Assembly (NCBI GenBank): GCA_023703535.1
Contig: CP097967.1
Coordinates: forward strand, 1,006,030 to 1,070,029
Direction: 5' to 3'
Origin: SAR86 cluster bacterium
GTDB lineage: Bacteria > Pseudomonadota > Gammaproteobacteria > Magnimaribacterales > TMED112
DNA: 64,000 nucleotides
A model generated the notes under the pieces. The model ran no database searches. It saw nothing but the letters and a program-made list of their open reading frames with translations, and was not told the origin of the DNA. Numbering within the stretch: the stretch's first letter is position 1; every line of letters starts with the position of its first letter. Position numbers and translations under genes: made by a program. This document shows positions 26,724-36,109 of this stretch, one piece after another.

Positions 26724-27478
26724 TTTAAAAACTTTGTTGGAGAACTAGCAATAGAGCTTTTTGAACTTGACATTCTTCCTGCTAAAAAAGTTTTCCTTCC
26801 TGACTTCACTCCATTTTTAAATGCCGATGCCATAAGAATTGGTTCTTTAGCATATGCAATTGCACTATTCACTAAAACCGCATCATACCCTAGCTCCATG
26901 ACTCTCGCTGCCTCTGATGGAACTCCTATACCTGCATCAACAATTAAAATTTGTTCAATTTTATTTCTAAGCAAAATTAGGTCTTCGAGATCATCAAACC
27001 CTCTGCCAGAGCCAATTGATGATCCAAGTGGCATAATTGCAACACAACCTAAATCTTCAAGTTTTAGACAATTATTTAAATCTCTATCGCAATAAACATA
27101 GACCTCAAAATTATCTTTGACCATCATTTCTGCAGCTTTTATTGTTTCTGGCATATTTGGATCTAAATTTTCAGAGGAGGTAATTATTTCCAGCTTTATT
27201 AAATTTGTCTTAAATAACTCCCTTGATAATTGTGCAGACCTAAGAGCTTCTTTTGCATTGAGAGTGCCAGCAGTATTAGGAAGAAGTTTCTTATTCCCAA
27301 TAACCTCTAAAATATTACTTCTAGCATCCTGTTGAGAAAAACGCTTTATAGCCAGGGTGACTAATTCAGCACCAGAAGAATTAATAGCATTTGAAGCTAT
27401 ATCCTCTGAGGGATATTTTCCTGTTCCAACTATTAGTCTCGATGAATAAACGTGTGAACCAATTTTTAAGTTATCCAC
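26720..27478 (-). CDS. thiG: Thiazole synthase
   Basis: A 252-aa ThiG forms the thiazole phosphate of thiamin from DXP, dehydroglycine and ThiS-thiocarboxylate. The Schiff-base lysine is in NLIKLEIIT, with VGTGKYPS near the start and GSSIGSGRGFDD and VLVNSAIA in the phosphate-binding end. I place the start at GTG 27478, which overlaps the thiS stop by 8 nt and gives the family length. An ATG at 27511 and a longer ORF reading back to 27544 would add an unconserved tail within thiS. No TPP riboswitch was seen. Confidence 0.9.
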   Translation of the reverse strand: MDNLKIGSHVYSSRLIVGTGKYPSEDIASNAINSSGAELVTLAIKRFSQQDARSNILEVIGNKKLLPNTAGTLNAKEALRSAQLSRELFKTNLIKLEIITSSENLDPNMPETIKAAEMMVKDNFEVYVYCDRDLNNCLKLEDLGCVAIMPLGSSIGSGRGFDDLEDLILLRNKIEQILIVDAGIGVPSEAARVMELGYDAVLVNSAIAYAKEPILMASAFKNGVKSGRKTFLAGRMSSSKSSIASSPTKFLK

Positions 27479-27677
27479 CGCCAACTGCTGAGATAATTTC
27501 GATTTTGTCATTTTCTTGAATACTATAATCAGAAAATTTTGCACTAGGAACTATTTCTCCATTTATTTCAACTGCAAAGGGTCTGTCTTTTGGAGCAAAA
27601 GTATTCAAAATAATTTCTAGATTTGTGGATTCTATTTGTTCAATTGTTCCGTTTAATTGAATTTTGATACTAGACAT
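27471..27677 (-). CDS. thiS: ThiS sulfur-carrier protein
   Basis: The 68-aa ubiquitin-like carrier ends in ISAVGGG, the diglycine tail that is adenylated and thiocarboxylated before donating sulfur to ThiG. INGEIVPSAKFSDYSIQENDKIEII matches the family. It overlaps rpoH upstream by 8 nt and thiG downstream, which suggests stoichiometric coupled translation. Its activation enzyme ThiF is not in the window. Confidence 0.93.
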   Translation of the reverse strand: MSSIKIQLNGTIEQIESTNLEIILNTFAPKDRPFAVEINGEIVPSAKFSDYSIQENDKIEIISAVGGG

Positions 27678-28518
27678 GCACTAAAGCTGTTTTGAGTTTC
27701 TTAAACGCAGTAGCTTCAATCTGTCTAATTCTTTCAGCGGAAACAGAGTATTTATCCGCTAGTTCATTTAAAGTAATTTTATTATCATCTAGCCATCTAG
27801 CTCTGATGATGTCTTGTGACCTTTTATCAAGCGCTGAAATATTTTTAAGTAGCGCTGTGTGATTTACTTCTTCATAATTTTTTTGTTCAGTAATATCTTC
27901 TGGGTTAAAACTATTATCTTCAAGGTATTGACTTGGTGAAAATGCTTTTTCATTGTCTTCTTCGTCAGTAGGGACATCGAAAGAAGAATCTGCTGAATTT
28001 AATCTATTTTCCATGTGCATTACTTCTTTAACTGAAACATCTAGTTCTTTTGCGATTCTTTTAGCCTCTTCGTCTGTAAGCCAGCCAGTGTTCTTTTTCT
28101 TGCTTCTAAGATTGAAGAAGAGTTTTCTTTGTGCTTTGGTAGTAGCAATTTTAACTATTCTCCAGTTTTTTAGAATAAATTCATGAATTTCAGCTTTGAT
28201 CCAATGGACTGCAAAAGAAACTAGTCTAACGCCTTTATTTGGATCAAATTTTGTAACTGCTTTAAGCAATCCAACATTTCCCTCTTGAATAATATCAGCA
28301 AGAGGTAATCCATAACCAGCATAACTCTTGGCAATATGAACAACAAATCTAAGATGTGCAATGACAAGTTTGTGAGCTAGTTTTACATCTTCGGTTTCAA
28401 AAAATTCAGTGGTAAGCTCTAACTCTTCCTCCCTAGTTAGAACTGGAATTTGATAAACTTGGCTCAAATATTTATCAATATCTGAACCAGGATTTGAAAG
28501 GGCTAACGCGTAACTCAT
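27670..28518 (-). CDS. rpoH: RNA polymerase heat-shock sigma factor (sigma-32)
   Basis: A 282-aa RpoH. Region 2 holds LAHKLVIAHLRFVVHIAKSYAGYGLPLADIIQEGNVGL. The RpoH-box segment follows as KAQRKLFFNLRSKK, and region 4 ends in LNELADKYSVSAERIRQIEATAFKKLK. The length and box separate it from RpoD and RpoS. A good promoter lies just upstream and gives a very short leader. In E. coli rpoH a long leader serves as the RNA thermometer, so that mode of control seems absent here. Confidence 0.96.
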   Translation of the reverse strand: MSYALALSNPGSDIDKYLSQVYQIPVLTREEELELTTEFFETEDVKLAHKLVIAHLRFVVHIAKSYAGYGLPLADIIQEGNVGLLKAVTKFDPNKGVRLVSFAVHWIKAEIHEFILKNWRIVKIATTKAQRKLFFNLRSKKKNTGWLTDEEAKRIAKELDVSVKEVMHMENRLNSADSSFDVPTDEEDNEKAFSPSQYLEDNSFNPEDITEQKNYEEVNHTALLKNISALDKRSQDIIRARWLDDNKITLNELADKYSVSAERIRQIEATAFKKLKTALVHV

Positions 28519-28536
28519 AACAAATTTCTATAATAT

Positions 28537-28564
28537 ATTATAAACCCTGCTTATCTTTTTGCAA
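28537..28564 (-). promoter_or_regulatory. Candidate sigma70 promoter of rpoH
   Basis: On the minus strand TTGCAA (28564-28559) is followed after 16 bp by a perfect TATAAT (28542-28537), 18 bp before the rpoH ATG. The predicted transcript would have roughly 10-12 nt of leader and no clear Shine-Dalgarno. Confidence 0.5.
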
Positions 28565-28652
28565 CAGGATGGACATATTAGCATTTAAATTTGTAATAAA
28601 TCAAGAATTTTTAAACACTTAGAAATTAATTAATTTAGAATATTTTGCAGAT

Positions 28653-28799
28653 ATGAATAATGAGAAAAAATTAAAAAAACTTAAAGCTGGCTTGCTACTG
28701 CTGAGCAGAGATAGAGAAGTAGTATATTCTTTTCATGAAACTTTTGATTTAGTTGATGAACTTATCGAAATTGTTGACGAATTACTTGAAAAAGATTGA
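28653..28799 (+). CDS. Hypothetical 48-aa small protein
   Basis: A short ORF between rpoH and yaaA encodes a Lys-rich N-terminus (MNNEKKLKKLKAG) followed by a Leu/Glu/Asp-rich amphipathic helix (ETFDLVDELIEIVDELLEKD). The heptad-like hydrophobic spacing suggests a coiled coil or helix that pairs with a partner. It is codirectional with neither neighbour, divergent from rpoH and convergent with yaaA. I do not recognise a family. Third-position choice looks coding-like, but there is no strong ribosome-binding site. Confidence 0.5.
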   Translation: MNNEKKLKKLKAGLLLLSRDREVVYSFHETFDLVDELIEIVDELLEKD

Positions 28800-28806
28800 T
28801 TACTTT

Positions 28807-29550
28807 TTAACTGTTCGAAAAGAAAAAGGTGTTGTCTTCAAAGTTTCTTAGTTTAAAGCCCAATCCTTCAAACTTTTTAATATCTTCGAGATTATCAATT
28901 CTGTTTTGTATTAAAAATCTAGCCATTTCGCCACGTGCTCTTTTTGCTATAACCCCTATTACTTTTTCTTTTCCTCCAGACATGCTTAGGAATTTGAAAT
29001 CAATAACTTTTTTTGGATCTACATATTTCTTAACTACTGAAAAATATTCCTCAGATGCAAGATTAAAAATATTTTCACTCGGAAAATCAGAATTAATTGA
29101 ATTTGCTACCTTATCTCCCCAAAAATCATACAGATTGCCTGCAGAATTCACTGAAAAATTAGTCCCCATTTCGAGTCTGTAAGGATTTATTTCATCAGAT
29201 GGTCTTAAAATTCCATATATGCCCGACAAAATTCTAAGTTTTTCATTCATATAACTTAAATCCTCTTCGCTCATTCCTTTCGCATTAAGGTTCTTAAATA
29301 CATCTCCTTCAAACAGGAAAATAGCTCTTTTCTCTTGTTGATTTGGTTTATTCCAGTTTTTAAATCTGTCTGCGTTTATCTTGGCTATGTCATCGCTTAC
29401 CTTCATCAACGATTTAAGGCCCAATATATCCAGCTTTGTTAATTCTGAAGCAATTAAATCAGCTTCTTTAGCAAATAAAGGTTTTGTTGAATTAAGACTT
29501 GAATCAAATGATTCTGTTTGTAATCTTTTTGCTGGTGAAATTAAAATCAT
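28807..29550 (-). CDS. yaaA: Peroxide stress protein YaaA (DUF328)
   Basis: A 247-aa YaaA, which limits free iron and oxidative DNA damage during peroxide stress in E. coli. The family start [36 protein letters not shown] and the late [28 protein letters not shown] are present. It starts 4 nt inside the lipA stop, so it ends the uvrD-lipB-lipA-yaaA run. Confidence 0.94.
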   Translation of the reverse strand: MILISPAKRLQTESFDSSLNSTKPLFAKEADLIASELTKLDILGLKSLMKVSDDIAKINADRFKNWNKPNQQEKRAIFLFEGDVFKNLNAKGMSEEDLSYMNEKLRILSGIYGILRPSDEINPYRLEMGTNFSVNSAGNLYDFWGDKVANSINSDFPSENIFNLASEEYFSVVKKYVDPKKVIDFKFLSMSGGKEKVIGVIAKRARGEMARFLIQNRIDNLEDIKKFEGLGFKLRNFEDNTFFFSNS

Positions 29551-30518
29551 GCTAAACCTACGTTATTCAATTCTAAAGCTCTCTCAGCCCTATAGCTCGA
29601 TCTAACAAAAGGGCCGGATACAACTTCTTTAAAACCATATTCTAAACCTTCTTTTCTATATTTCTCAAACTCATCTGGGGTAACCCATCTATCAATTGGT
29701 AAATGATTTAAAGTTGGTCTCAGGTACTGCCCTAAGGTAACAATATCTACTTCATGCAACCTTAAGTCTTCAAAAGTTTTATTAATTTCTTCATCTGTTT
29801 CTCCCATCCCCAAAATAATGCTAGATTTGGTAATAATATTCGGGTTGAGTTCTTTTGCCTTTTTTAAGACTGTTAAAGTCTTTTGATAGCCAGCTCTTGG
29901 ATCACGAATAGGATGTGTAAGCCTTTCTACAGTCTCTAGATTTTGTGCAAAAACTTTAATGGGCGATTCAACAACTGTTTTTATTGATTCAATAGAACCA
30001 TTAAAGTCTGAGGTTAATACCTCTACAGCTATAGTCGAATCTTTCTTTTTAATTTCTTCTACCGTTTTTGCAAAATGTTCTGCTCCACCATCAGCTAAAT
30101 CATCACGGTTTACACATGTCAAAACTATATATTTTAAACCCATCTTAAAAACAGTATCTGCGATATTCTTAGGCTCGTCTTCATCTAACCAACCTTTTGG
30201 ATTGCCTGTATTAACTGAACAAAATTGACAGGCTCTGGTGCAAGTATCGCCCATTAACATAAATGTTGCTGTACCTCTTGACCAACATTCAGACAAATTT
30301 GGACATTTTGCTTCCTCACATACAGTGCTTAATTTTAAATCAGCAACAGAGTTTTTAATTTCTGAAAAATTTTTATTCACTTGGTGAGCAGTCATTCTTA
30401 TCCATTTGGGTTTATTTTCCCTTTCTATTAAAGAATAATCATTGCCCTTCATTCCATCTTTGATCGATGAAACTCCAGCATGATTGACAATTTTGACTGT
30501 AGGTATTATCTCTTTCAT
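29547..30518 (-). CDS. lipA: Lipoyl synthase
   Basis: A 323-aa radical-SAM enzyme inserts two sulfurs into protein-bound octanoyl groups. The auxiliary cluster Cys set is in [12 protein letters not shown] and the radical SAM CxxxCxxC is CTRACQFC. The [12 protein letters not shown] and [15 protein letters not shown] blocks fit LipA. It starts immediately after the lipB stop, the usual functional pairing. Confidence 0.97.
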   Translation of the reverse strand: MKEIIPTVKIVNHAGVSSIKDGMKGNDYSLIERENKPKWIRMTAHQVNKNFSEIKNSVADLKLSTVCEEAKCPNLSECWSRGTATFMLMGDTCTRACQFCSVNTGNPKGWLDEDEPKNIADTVFKMGLKYIVLTCVNRDDLADGGAEHFAKTVEEIKKKDSTIAVEVLTSDFNGSIESIKTVVESPIKVFAQNLETVERLTHPIRDPRAGYQKTLTVLKKAKELNPNIITKSSIILGMGETDEEINKTFEDLRLHEVDIVTLGQYLRPTLNHLPIDRWVTPDEFEKYRKEGLEYGFKEVVSGPFVRSSYRAERALELNNVGLA

Positions 30519-31106
30519 TTAATTAATTACTTTTTTAAAACCTTGTAGAAGTTTTTTCAATAGTTCTTGTTTATCTATATCTATATAGTCTATTAAATTA
30601 CAAGCCTCCACATCTAGACCACAAGGGTTAATCGAATTAAAAGTTTTCAAATCTGTTTCAAAATTTATGCTCAAACCGTGATATGAAATATGGTTTTTAA
30701 TTCTCATACCAATAGAAGCAAGCTTTTTATTATTAATATATATTCCAGGATCCTCAAGATTAATTTGATGTTCAAGGCCATATGACCAAAGTGTATCTGA
30801 TGTTGAATTAAGTATTGTGCTTGTAAGGCTTGTAGGTTTAAAAGAGACTTCTTTTAAATTTAAAATAAAGTAAATGACGATTTGACCAGGAGCATGAAAA
30901 GTAATTTTTCCACCTCTATCAGTTTTAATAACTGGAGGATTTTTTGACAGATCTTCTTCTATATTTTTTTCGCTTATCCCAATTGTAAAAACTGGTGGAT
31001 GTTCAAGAACCCAAATATGATGAATTTTTGGACAAGATTTTACGAGGGCAATCATTTCATCTCTACATTCTTGGTAATTAACCAATCCTTTATATTCGAT
31101 AATCAA
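30519..31106 (-). CDS. lipB: Lipoyl(octanoyl) transferase
   Basis: LipB moves octanoyl from ACP to lipoyl domains, supplying LipA. The family core HHIWVLEHPPVFTIG, RGGKITFHAPGQIVIYFILNL and SIGMRIKNHISYHGLSIN, with the Cys in NPCGLDVEAC, is intact. I place the start at TTG 31106, preceded by GGAG at 8 nt and overlapping the uvrD stop as TTGA. This gives 195 aa beginning (M)IIEYKGLVNYQE. The ORF extends upstream to 31145 inside uvrD, but those residues do not resemble LipB. Confidence 0.92.
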   Translation of the reverse strand: MIIEYKGLVNYQECRDEMIALVKSCPKIHHIWVLEHPPVFTIGISEKNIEEDLSKNPPVIKTDRGGKITFHAPGQIVIYFILNLKEVSFKPTSLTSTILNSTSDTLWSYGLEHQINLEDPGIYINNKKLASIGMRIKNHISYHGLSINFETDLKTFNSINPCGLDVEACNLIDYIDIDKQELLKKLLQGFKKVIN

Positions 31107-33280
31107 TTTGTTTTCTCCAGGTTTGCATATCCTAGAACCAACCATTTAGTTCCAAAATCTGCAAAATTAACTTGTACTTTCGAAAGCTCTCCCTCACCCT
31201 CAATGCTGAGTATGGTTCCCAGACCAAATTTTTCGTGAACAACTGAATCTCCTAAAGAAAACTCATGGGAATTTTCATTAGCTGAGTCGAAACTGTTTGA
31301 TGTTCCATAATAACTTGTTTTATAGGACTGTCTTGGGCGAACAAAGTCTGTATGCTCATCAGGAATCTCTTTAATAAATCTTGAAGGCGGATTATATGAA
31401 TCATTTCCATACATTCTTCTATATTCTGCATAACTCAAATACAATTTTTGTCTAGCTCTCGTAATTCCTACGTAGCACAAACGGCGCTCTTCTTCCAATT
31501 CACTTATATTCTCAACAGATCTAGAATGAGGAAATAAATTTTCCTCCATCCCAACTAGGAAAACGTGTTTAAATTCCAAGCCTTTTGCAGAATGAATAGT
31601 CATCAGCTGGACAGCATCATCATATTTATCTGCTTGAGTCTCGCCCATATCTAAGGAGACTGAGGAAAGAAAAGCTGCAAGCATTGAGTCATAGTCTGAT
31701 AAATCCTCATTCTTATTTAGAATCTCAAAAGATTTTACAGCTGTTATTAATTCGTTAATATTTTCAATACGAATCTTTCCTTTTTCACCAGACTCTTTCA
31801 TGTGGTGATCAATCAAACCACTATGATTTATGACAAATTCAACTAGTTCTGATGCGGAGATTTCTTGAAGTTTTTCGTTATATGTTTCAAATTGTGAAGT
31901 AAAGTTTTTAATTGAATTTTGAGCTTTACCTTTTATCTTATCCTCACTTGCCATTTGCTCTGATGATGCAAATAAAGAGAGGTTATTCTCATTACTGTAA
32001 TTCCTAATGTTCTCAATTGTTTTTTCTCCAACTCCTCTAGATGGAACTCCAATAGCCCTCTCGAAAGCAGTATTATCATGTTTATTTACTATTAATCTTA
32101 GATAACTTACGACATTTTTAATCTCGAGCCTTTCATAAAATCTTACTCCTCCATAAATTACATATGGAATATTATTTCTTAAAAGGTATTCCTCAATTAC
32201 CCTTGATTGCGCATTAGATCTATACAAAACTGCAACTTCTTTATAGTTATCATTATTGTCGACAATTCTATGTACTGATTCAGATACATAACTTGCCTCT
32301 TCTTGCTCACTATAAGCTTCAAAAATATCGATTTTATCTCCCTCACCCAAAGCAGTCCAAAGCTTCTTTCCAAGTCTATTTGTATTTTTATCTATTACTG
32401 CATTTGCGGCATCTAATATGTTTGATGTAGACCTATAGTTCTGTTCTAGCCTTGTTACCTCTGTTCCCTTATCTTTAGCAAAATGATTAATATTTTCAAT
32501 TTTTGCTCCCCGCCATCCATATATTGATTGGTCATCATCTCCGACTGTTGTCACAAAAGTTTTTTCATCTAAAAGATTTCTCATCCATTTATATTGAAGA
32601 GTATTTGTATCTTGAAACTCATCTACTAGGACACACCTAAATTTTTTTTGATATAGAGAGCGAATATCTGCATTATCTCTAATTAGTTCGTAAGATCTTA
32701 GTATTAGTTCGTTAAAATCAACTAAATTTTCTTGTTCAAGATACTTTTCATACGCAATATAAATCTTCTTTAGAACTTCTATATTAAAGTCACCTTTATC
32801 ATCAATATCTTTGGGACGAAGAGCATCATCTTTCCAAGTATTAATTTGCCATCTTACTTTCTCAGGAACCCATTGGTCATCATCTAATTCAAGAATTTTT
32901 AAAATTCTTTTAATCACTCTTAACTGATCATCGCTGTCAAGAATAGCAAAATCTCTGTCAAGATTTGCCTCAGAAAAATGTCTTCTTAGCAGTCTATTTG
33001 AGATGGAATGAAATGTTCCACACCACATTTCAGGAATTGGCTGATCAAGAATCTCTTCAATTCTTCCTTTCATTTCGCTAGCAGCCTTATTTGTAAAAGT
33101 TACGGCTAGAATACTGTGTGTTGAAAAAGACAGAGCTTTATTTAGCCAAGCGATACGATGAACTAGAACTTTAGTTTTGCCTGAGCCTGCTCCTGCAAGT
33201 ACAAGTAATTTTTTTGAATCCGAAGTAACAGCATCTCTTTGTGCTTCATTAAGTCCATCTAAAATGAATGAAACATCCAT
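31103..33280 (-). CDS. uvrD: DNA helicase II (UvrD/PcrA)
   Basis: A 725-aa superfamily 1A 3'-5' helicase for mismatch and excision repair. LNEAQRDAVT precedes the Walker A motif AGAGSGKT near residue 30. VDEFQDTN (motif II), GDDDQSIYGWRGA (III), VTRLEQNYRS, TIHSAKGLEF and ITRARQKLYLS follow in order. The C-terminal tail VVHEKFGLGTILSIEGEGE is the UvrD/PcrA-type RNA-polymerase-binding Tudor-like end. It heads the uvrD-lipB-lipA-yaaA group. Confidence 0.96.
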   Translation of the reverse strand: MDVSFILDGLNEAQRDAVTSDSKKLLVLAGAGSGKTKVLVHRIAWLNKALSFSTHSILAVTFTNKAASEMKGRIEEILDQPIPEMWCGTFHSISNRLLRRHFSEANLDRDFAILDSDDQLRVIKRILKILELDDDQWVPEKVRWQINTWKDDALRPKDIDDKGDFNIEVLKKIYIAYEKYLEQENLVDFNELILRSYELIRDNADIRSLYQKKFRCVLVDEFQDTNTLQYKWMRNLLDEKTFVTTVGDDDQSIYGWRGAKIENINHFAKDKGTEVTRLEQNYRSTSNILDAANAVIDKNTNRLGKKLWTALGEGDKIDIFEAYSEQEEASYVSESVHRIVDNNDNYKEVAVLYRSNAQSRVIEEYLLRNNIPYVIYGGVRFYERLEIKNVVSYLRLIVNKHDNTAFERAIGVPSRGVGEKTIENIRNYSNENNLSLFASSEQMASEDKIKGKAQNSIKNFTSQFETYNEKLQEISASELVEFVINHSGLIDHHMKESGEKGKIRIENINELITAVKSFEILNKNEDLSDYDSMLAAFLSSVSLDMGETQADKYDDAVQLMTIHSAKGLEFKHVFLVGMEENLFPHSRSVENISELEEERRLCYVGITRARQKLYLSYAEYRRMYGNDSYNPPSRFIKEIPDEHTDFVRPRQSYKTSYYGTSNSFDSANENSHEFSLGDSVVHEKFGLGTILSIEGEGELSKVQVNFADFGTKWLVLGYANLEKTN

Positions 33281-33285
33281 TTAAT

Positions 33286-34071
33286 TTAGACGAATTTATT
33301 CTCTCTGAACCAAAGATTAAATGCATACTTTTCACCTTTAGTTACAGGTCTACCAGCGTGCAATGAGTCTGGGTGAACTTTTGTTGTTCCAGGCAGTACG
33401 TTTTTCCAAACGAGTAAAGAGCCTTTCTTTGGAGCCACAGATATGTTTAAATCAGGAAACTCAGTAGAACCTCCCTCTTCTACATCATTTAGATAGCCCA
33501 AAGCAGTGTAAATTCTTTGGCCCCCTCTTTTAAGGTGTTTTTTTCCTTCGTCTGTATCTGCATTAAAAGCATCATGATGATCGTTATATTCAGTGCCACC
33601 TGTGTAATAGACCACTTGGAATGATTCAGCATTTTTAAGAGGAAAACCAACTAAATCTGCTATTCTTTGTCCTAAGTTTGTAGTTATATTTGAGTGACTA
33701 TGTGCTATCCAACAATTACTTCCCGTTCTATTCAGATGATATATACCATCTTTTCCACCAATAGTTTTCGCCCTCTCTAAATTGCCATCTGATACATTTT
33801 TAATATGTTCACATTCCTCATCTGAGATAAAGTTTTCAATTACATAAACCAAAGGATCTTCGTTATAAATAATTTTTTCACCTTCAGTACGTATAGGTTT
33901 TTTTGGAGTAAATTTTTTTGGCGTTTGAATTGTGGTTTTTTCCTTATTTTCTTGAGGTTTTGCAAGGCCAGAATTTACGCCAATTATATATAGGGCTCGC
34001 ATTGATAAGCCTAGTCCAAGTAGGGCAAACAAAAGTGCCAGTATTGATAATACAAACGCTGCTACATCCAT
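33286..34071 (-). CDS. Membrane-anchored prolyl 4-hydroxylase-like 2-oxoglutarate/Fe(II) dioxygenase
   Basis: A 261-aa protein with an N-terminal transmembrane helix (about 4-30), a Lys/Thr/Pro-rich linker, and a P4H-type double-stranded beta-helix domain. Iron ligands are visible as His165-x-Asp167 (NDHHDAF) and His238 (SLHAGRPV), with the 2-oxoglutarate lysine at 248 (KGEKYAFNLWFRE). The family hydroxylates protein proline in eukaryotes. Bacterial substrates are mostly unknown. A membrane anchor on a P4H domain is less usual. It lies 5 nt after uvrD's start side and may share its promoter. Confidence 0.85.
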   Translation of the reverse strand: MDVAAFVLSILALLFALLGLGLSMRALYIIGVNSGLAKPQENKEKTTIQTPKKFTPKKPIRTEGEKIIYNEDPLVYVIENFISDEECEHIKNVSDGNLERAKTIGGKDGIYHLNRTGSNCWIAHSHSNITTNLGQRIADLVGFPLKNAESFQVVYYTGGTEYNDHHDAFNADTDEGKKHLKRGGQRIYTALGYLNDVEEGGSTEFPDLNISVAPKKGSLLVWKNVLPGTTKVHPDSLHAGRPVTKGEKYAFNLWFRENKFV

Positions 34072-34123
34072 GAAAATATTATACTTTAAAGATAGTGTTC
34101 AATAGTGTAAAGATTAACTTAAA

Positions 34124-35098
34124 TTAATACTTACTCACTTTTTCAGCAAGTTCTTTATTTGCAGAATCAAATTCTTGACGCATTTGAGCCACTAATTCAT
34201 CAACTGTTGGTGAGTTTTTAATTGAGCTTATTCCTTGGCCAGCTCCATAAATATCTTTCCAAACTTTGGCAGTAGCATTTCCACCAGAGTTAAAATTCAT
34301 TTTTGTTTTATCAGCTTCAGGCAAACTTTCAGGATCCATTCCAGCTCTACTAATCGAAGGTCCTAAGTAGTTGCCTTTAACGCCACTGAAATAATTTGTA
34401 TAAACAATATCTTTTGCAGCCGACTCAATAAGCATTTTCTTATAATCATCATCTGCTTCGGATTCTTTAGTAGCAATGAATCTTGTACCAACATAGGCCA
34501 AATCTGCTCCCATAGCTAGTGCGCTCGATATCGAGAATCCATCTGATATAGAGCCCGATAGAAGAATGGTTCCGTCATACCACTCTCTAGTTTCTCTAAG
34601 TAAGGCAAAAGGTGATAAATTTCCAGCATGTCCTCCAGCTCCTGCACAGACTAAAATAAGCCCATCAACTTCTTGCTCGACAGCTTTTTGTGCATGTCTT
34701 GTACTTATAACATCATGAAAAACTAATCCGCCGTATGAGTGTATTGCTTTCACTAAATCCTCTGGTGGTCTTAAAGAAGTAATGATTATAGGCGCCTCAT
34801 GTTTGACACATGTCTCTACATCTTTGAAAAGTCTGTCATTGGATAAATGGCAAATTTGATTTACAGCAAAAGGCGCAACTTTTTTATCAGGATAATCTTC
34901 TTTAAATTGGCCAAGCTCGTCTTTAATTTGTTTAATCCAATCACTTAGTAATTCTTGAGGTCGGGCATTTAAAGCAGGAAAAGAGCCTACAACTCCAGCT
35001 TTGCATTGAGCAATTACTAGATCCGGCCTGGAAATAATAAATAAAGGAGCTCCAACTACTGGAATGGATAAATTATCTTCTAAAATTTTTGGTAACAT
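34124..35098 (-). CDS. Nitronate monooxygenase (2-nitropropane dioxygenase family)
   Basis: The 324-aa FMN-dependent TIM-barrel enzyme oxidises nitronates such as propionate-3-nitronate. The start PVVGAPLFIISRPDLVIAQCKAGVVGSFPALNAR, the catalytic-His block LVCAGAGGHAGNLSPFAL, and the FMN-phosphate part ISDGFSISSALAMGADLAYVGTRFIATKES are all present. It abuts the downstream hydrolase. Detoxification of nitro compounds is the family role; the physiological substrate is inferred. Confidence 0.88.
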   Translation of the reverse strand: MLPKILEDNLSIPVVGAPLFIISRPDLVIAQCKAGVVGSFPALNARPQELLSDWIKQIKDELGQFKEDYPDKKVAPFAVNQICHLSNDRLFKDVETCVKHEAPIIITSLRPPEDLVKAIHSYGGLVFHDVISTRHAQKAVEQEVDGLILVCAGAGGHAGNLSPFALLRETREWYDGTILLSGSISDGFSISSALAMGADLAYVGTRFIATKESEADDDYKKMLIESAAKDIVYTNYFSGVKGNYLGPSISRAGMDPESLPEADKTKMNFNSGGNATAKVWKDIYGAGQGISSIKNSPTVDELVAQMRQEFDSANKELAEKVSKY

Positions 35099-35803
35099 TT
35101 AATTTTGCTTGCTATTTAAATGGTCAGTGAGCCAACTTATTGACCAATTATGGCCTAATCTATTGCCATTATATTCCTCTGGCAATCTTTTTGCTACAAC
35201 ACCCTCTATTTCGAGTAATTGGGGATCTGATTTTAGATTTCTAAACTCACCATCGAGCTCTTTAATAGTCATCCAATTAAAACCAAGATTATTTTTGTTA
35301 ATTTTTCTTGGTGGAGTGTATCCACAAAAGGTTCTGATTAAAAAATTCCCTTTTAGAGGTGCCGCAACAAAATGTCCTTCAACTTTAGAATCAAAATCAT
35401 CTGTTAAAATTTTAGAAACAACCAGCCCACCATAACTGTGTCCAACAAGTACTATTTTTTTGTATTTTTCTTTTAGTCGATCAATTTCTAATGAGATCTT
35501 TCTTATTGCCTCATTAGGACATCCAATAGTATTCCATCTGTAAAAAGATAATCTATTGTTTTTTTTATCTAAATTTATGAGCGGGTAAACCCATTCATAA
35601 CCTTCAGTACCTCTTCCATGAATCGCGATTAATAAAGTATTTTGGAAATCCCTTTCTTCTTCGAGAAAATGTAATCCATTGTTTAACTTAGTAAGAATTT
35701 TACCAGCAACAAAAGCTCCATCTTTCTCAAAAGATGTCTTAAGGTCGTCAATATCGAGTGCAAATAGATTTAGAGAAAATAAAAACAGAAAAATTAAACG
35801 CAT
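35099..35803 (-). CDS. Secreted alpha/beta hydrolase
   Basis: The protein is about 234 aa from the ATG at 35803, with a signal peptide MRLIFLFLFSLNLFA. The ORF extends 12 codons upstream into the preceding gene, which would put charged and polar residues ahead of the signal peptide, so I prefer the internal start. The Ser nucleophile is in VGHSYGGLV and the oxyanion-hole loop is IHGRGTEGYE. C-terminal GHNWSI may carry the His. The substrate is unknown; the likely location is periplasmic. Confidence 0.75.
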   Translation of the reverse strand: MRLIFLFLFSLNLFALDIDDLKTSFEKDGAFVAGKILTKLNNGLHFLEEERDFQNTLLIAIHGRGTEGYEWVYPLINLDKKNNRLSFYRWNTIGCPNEAIRKISLEIDRLKEKYKKIVLVGHSYGGLVVSKILTDDFDSKVEGHFVAAPLKGNFLIRTFCGYTPPRKINKNNLGFNWMTIKELDGEFRNLKSDPQLLEIEGVVAKRLPEEYNGNRLGHNWSISWLTDHLNSKQN

Positions 35804-35807
35804 GAAA

Positions 35808-36101
35808 CTATTTAAACTTTTTAACCAAATAAAAACCAAGCCATGTGCTTAAAATAGTTTTTAACGTAAGCATAATAAACGCAGGAAACTGCCACCAGAA
35901 ATCAAGATATGCATTCCAAAACCAAGAATAAATCCAGTCGTGAAAAAGTTCTAAGTTTTGTTTCAGAAAAATCTTAGAACTTAAATCCAAAAAACCATAC
36001 GGGGTTTGAAATATATATAGCAAAATCCATCCAAGTAAAAATAACTGTATGGGGGTTGTATAAATACAGAAATAACCAAACCCTAGGCCTAAACTTTTCA
36101 T
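35808..36101 (-). CDS. Hypothetical membrane protein, 97 aa
   Basis: I do not recognise the family. The protein has an aromatic-rich N-terminal hydrophobic segment (about 8-30), a central Trp/Tyr-rich stretch (DWIYSWFWNAYLDFWWQF) and a C-terminal helix ending VKKFK. The Trp cluster suggests a segment lying at the membrane interface. It sits between the ceramidase-like gene and a secreted hydrolase, all leftward with short gaps, so it may belong with lipid-active proteins. That association is only positional. Confidence 0.55.
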   Translation of the reverse strand: MKSLGLGFGYFCIYTTPIQLFLLGWILLYIFQTPYGFLDLSSKIFLKQNLELFHDWIYSWFWNAYLDFWWQFPAFIMLTLKTILSTWLGFYLVKKFK

Positions 36102-36109
36102 GTTGTAAA

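Noticed and set aside
27471..28560. A TPP riboswitch controlling thiS/thiG.
   Set aside because: thiS overlaps rpoH and there is no leader space; no THI-box sequence was recognised.
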